64,000 bases of DNA from CAVDHB01 sp963608705 (GTDB lineage Bacteria > Bacteroidota > Bacteroidia > Bacteroidales > Bacteroidaceae), in contig CAVDHB010000050.1 of NCBI GenBank assembly GCA_963608705.1, forward strand, positions 1 to 64,000. Direction: 5' to 3'. The translations under genes and the position numbers were made by a program. A model generated the notes under the pieces. That model was not told the DNA's origin and made no database searches. It saw only the letters and a program-made list of their open reading frames with translations. Within the stretch, counting starts at the first letter, position 1. Each line of letters opens with the position of its first letter. Positions 62,275 through 64,000 of the stretch are shown here, one piece after another.

Positions 62275-64000
62275 TTAGAATGTGACAGCCAAGCCGAAGA
62301 CAACCGAACGGTTCAACGGGAAGGTAGCCCCGTACTGTTCCGGATCCGCAATCTTAATCTTGTCGAAACATAACAAGTCGACACCCCTTACATACAACTT
62401 TGCCTTGTCGAGGAACTTCGTGTATTTTAGCAGAGACGCAGGGAGATTGTAATACAACTCCACATTACGCAGCTTCAGGAAGGTACGGTCTTCATGCCAG
62501 ATACTGCTTGCCCGGAAGTTATTCTCATTGCTCTCCGCAGTCAGACGAGGATACTTTGCGTTAGGATGTTCCGGTGTCCAGCGGTTTTCATAATAGTGTG
62601 TAGAGATGTTGGTGTTGTTAATCAACGGCCAGTACACACTTTGGGTAGTCAGATAAGCCGTGTAGTGAGTGGCACCTTGGAACTCAGCGTTAATACCTAT
62701 TCCTTTATACTCGGCTCCCGCATGGAAAGAGAAATAGATTTCCGGTGTCACCGTACTGTAACCCATCGTCACGACATCGTTGTCATCAATGATGTTATCG
62801 CCATTCTGGTCTTTGTACTTCACGTCGCCTGGCTTCACCTCAGAGAAACGCTGCACAGGACTGTTGTCAATATCCGCCTGGTCTTTGAAGAATCCGATAG
62901 CCTCCAGTCCCCAAGACGAGCTGAGCGGTTTTCCAGTTGATTTTAAATAGTCATACGCCTTTGGCTCCTCCATCTGCTCAATCACCTCGTTCTTATTCAA
63001 CGTGATTTTCGCACCAGCGTTCACCAACCAGTCACTACCCAACTTCTTGGTATAGTCCACTCCGGCTTCCACGCCCCAACTGTCTACGATACCTCCGTTC
63101 TGATAAGAAGCATTCTGTCCCAATACGGACGAGTTGTTACCTCCGGAATAGACCCAGATACGACTACGGCGTTGGTAATAACCGTCAACCGTCAAGTTCA
63201 GACCTCCGAAAAGCGTGGCATCCAGTCCGAGGTTATACTTGTAGCCTCTTTCATGTGTACCTCCGTTAGAAGGCAATTGCCCTTCAGCCCAGGCATCCGC
63301 CCAATCATAGTTTCCGCCAATTGGATAGCCGCTTCCACCACCTACATTCTCCATCCAGTAAGACTCATAGGGATAAGCGTCTACATTGATGATACCGAAA
63401 GAAGCCCGTAGTTTCAAGAAATTCAGGAACGACACGTCTTTCAAAAAGTTTTCTTTCGACAACACCCATGAAGCGGACACGGTGGGAGAAAAAGCCCAAC
63501 GGGCCGACGGATCAAGCTTGTTGGAAGCGGAACCTGTCAAAGTCACATCCGCAAAGTATTTTCCCAGATAGCCATAGTGCGCATAGAGCGATACATTCTG
63601 GCGATAACGGGTGTTGTTCTGTCCGTTGGAATTGCGGTATTCATAGTTCCACATCAACAATCCGGAAAGACTGTGGTCACCGAACGTGTTGTTATACGTA
63701 AGTCCTGCGGCGAAGTTGAAATTCTTGTTCTGCCAATCCATTTTACTATCACTGGCCAGTCCGCTTTCAGAACCTGCCGTATAACGAGAAGTTTTAACAG
63801 GCACCCCGTCTTTCCATTCCGTCACCATGTCGCTTCCGTACTTATAGCTTTTGGTGTGGTTTTCCCAATAAGCCACCACGTTGTCGTAGGCGATCTTCAA
63901 GGTTGCTCCCAAACCGGTCAACATACTGGACAAGTCCTGGTTCAAGGTCATGTCCGCAAAGATAGCACGTGTGTGTCCTTTGGAGTAAGCCCTGGCTTGT
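62275..64000 (-). CDS. SusC/RagA-family TonB-dependent transporter, C-terminal part (window edge)
   Basis: The frame is open from the window end at 64000 to the stop at 62275, giving 575 codons (stop included) of the C-terminal barrel; the signal, carboxypeptidase-like domain and plug are outside. Barrel strand patterns (GLTYNNTFGDHSLSGLLMW, GYLGKYFADVTLTGSAS, WAFSPTVSASWVLSKE) and the final LNRSVVFGLAVTF are typical SusC. With the SusD and lipoprotein genes it forms the uptake core of a polysaccharide-utilization-type locus. Confidence 0.95.
   Translation of the reverse strand, partial: QARAYSKGHTRAIFADMTLNQDLSSMLTGLGATLKIAYDNVVAYWENHTKSYKYGSDMVTEWKDGVPVKTSRYTAGSESGLASDSKMDWQNKNFNFAAGLTYNNTFGDHSLSGLLMWNYEYRNSNGQNNTRYRQNVSLYAHYGYLGKYFADVTLTGSASNKLDPSARWAFSPTVSASWVLSKENFLKDVSFLNFLKLRASFGIINVDAYPYESYWMENVGGGSGYPIGGNYDWADAWAEGQLPSNGGTHERGYKYNLGLDATLFGGLNLTVDGYYQRRSRIWVYSGGNNSSVLGQNASYQNGGIVDSWGVEAGVDYTKKLGSDWLVNAGAKITLNKNEVIEQMEEPKAYDYLKSTGKPLSSSWGLEAIGFFKDQADIDNSPVQRFSEVKPGDVKYKDQNGDNIIDDNDVVTMGYSTVTPEIYFSFHAGAEYKGIGINAEFQGATHYTAYLTTQSVYWPLINNTNISTHYYENRWTPEHPNAKYPRLTAESNENNFRASSIWHEDRTFLKLRNVELYYNLPASLLKYTKFLDKAKLYVRGVDLLCFDKIKIADPEQYGATFPLNRSVVFGLAVTF

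Noticed and set aside
1..64000. tRNA, rRNA and CRISPR arrays
   Set aside because: No cloverleaf, rRNA segment or spaced 25-40-bp repeat series was noticed; a covariance-model scan would be needed to be sure.

Overview
The window looks like a chromosomal segment from the order Bacteroidales (Bacteroidaceae or Prevotellaceae; the genus cannot be fixed from sequence alone). Evidence: a SusC/SusD pair, several Bacteroidetes-type outer-membrane beta-barrels, an OstA-like protein, a DUF5683 and a DUF3078 protein, a MutL of the type without endonuclease motifs, and repeated promoter boxes of the TAnnTTTG (-7) class, with no general use of strong Shine-Dalgarno sites. About 45 protein genes are supported. 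I saw no rRNA, tRNA, CRISPR array or complete insertion sequence.

Layout. 1-262: left edge with four 21-bp tandem repeats and a terminator. 263-6573 (minus): envelope-biogenesis and repair operon (PpiC-type isomerase, SurA-like chaperone, OstA-like protein, mutL, small monooxygenase). 6706-14084 (minus): guaB, recQ, clpX, clpP, tig in three or more transcription units. 14221-18252 (minus): parA, parB, DUF5683 and a LysM lytic transglycosylase. 18597-24396 (plus): surE, lpxB, metA, a U32-family protein and a zinc-ribbon membrane protein. 24453-26298 (minus): a small accessory island with a DinD-RhuM fusion gene and a 5'-truncated Fic-like remnant. 26413-28245 (minus) is msbA, divergent from dnaG (28343-30364, plus). 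30387-33449: a TonB-C-like secreted protein, then an FMN reductase / AraC regulator / carboxymuconolactone decarboxylase-cupin operon. 33450-34222: a long non-coding stretch with phased palindromes and a REP pair. 34223-40522 (minus): tandem-GNAT protein and a peptide-use module (POT transporter, MFS transporter, S9 peptidase). 40597-44084 (minus): pyrG-yidC. 44232-45542 (plus): DUF3078 outer-membrane protein. 45543-45985: second REP pair and three stacked hairpins. 45986-48445 (minus): two paralogous beta-barrels and a type II NADH dehydrogenase. 48652-52256 (minus): biotin-dependent acyl-CoA carboxylase operon. 52477-54266 (plus): YigZ, RidA and an SDR. 54383-59550 (minus): two large outer-membrane beta-barrel proteins. 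59643-64000 (minus): SusC (cut by the window end), SusD and a discoidin-domain lipoprotein.

Most of the window is conserved housekeeping: outer-membrane assembly, proteolysis, chromosome segregation, lipid A, nucleotides and propionate-type carboxylation. The least ordinary features are the DinD-RhuM fusion beside the Fic-like remnant, three ATCTTARGATAC sites spaced exactly 22 bp apart, two related palindrome-pair (REP/MITE-like) elements 11.5 kb apart in opposite orientation, a fused double acetyltransferase, and two promoters placed so close to their start codons that the mRNAs should be leaderless or nearly so. I did not find a complete, clearly new multi-gene system.
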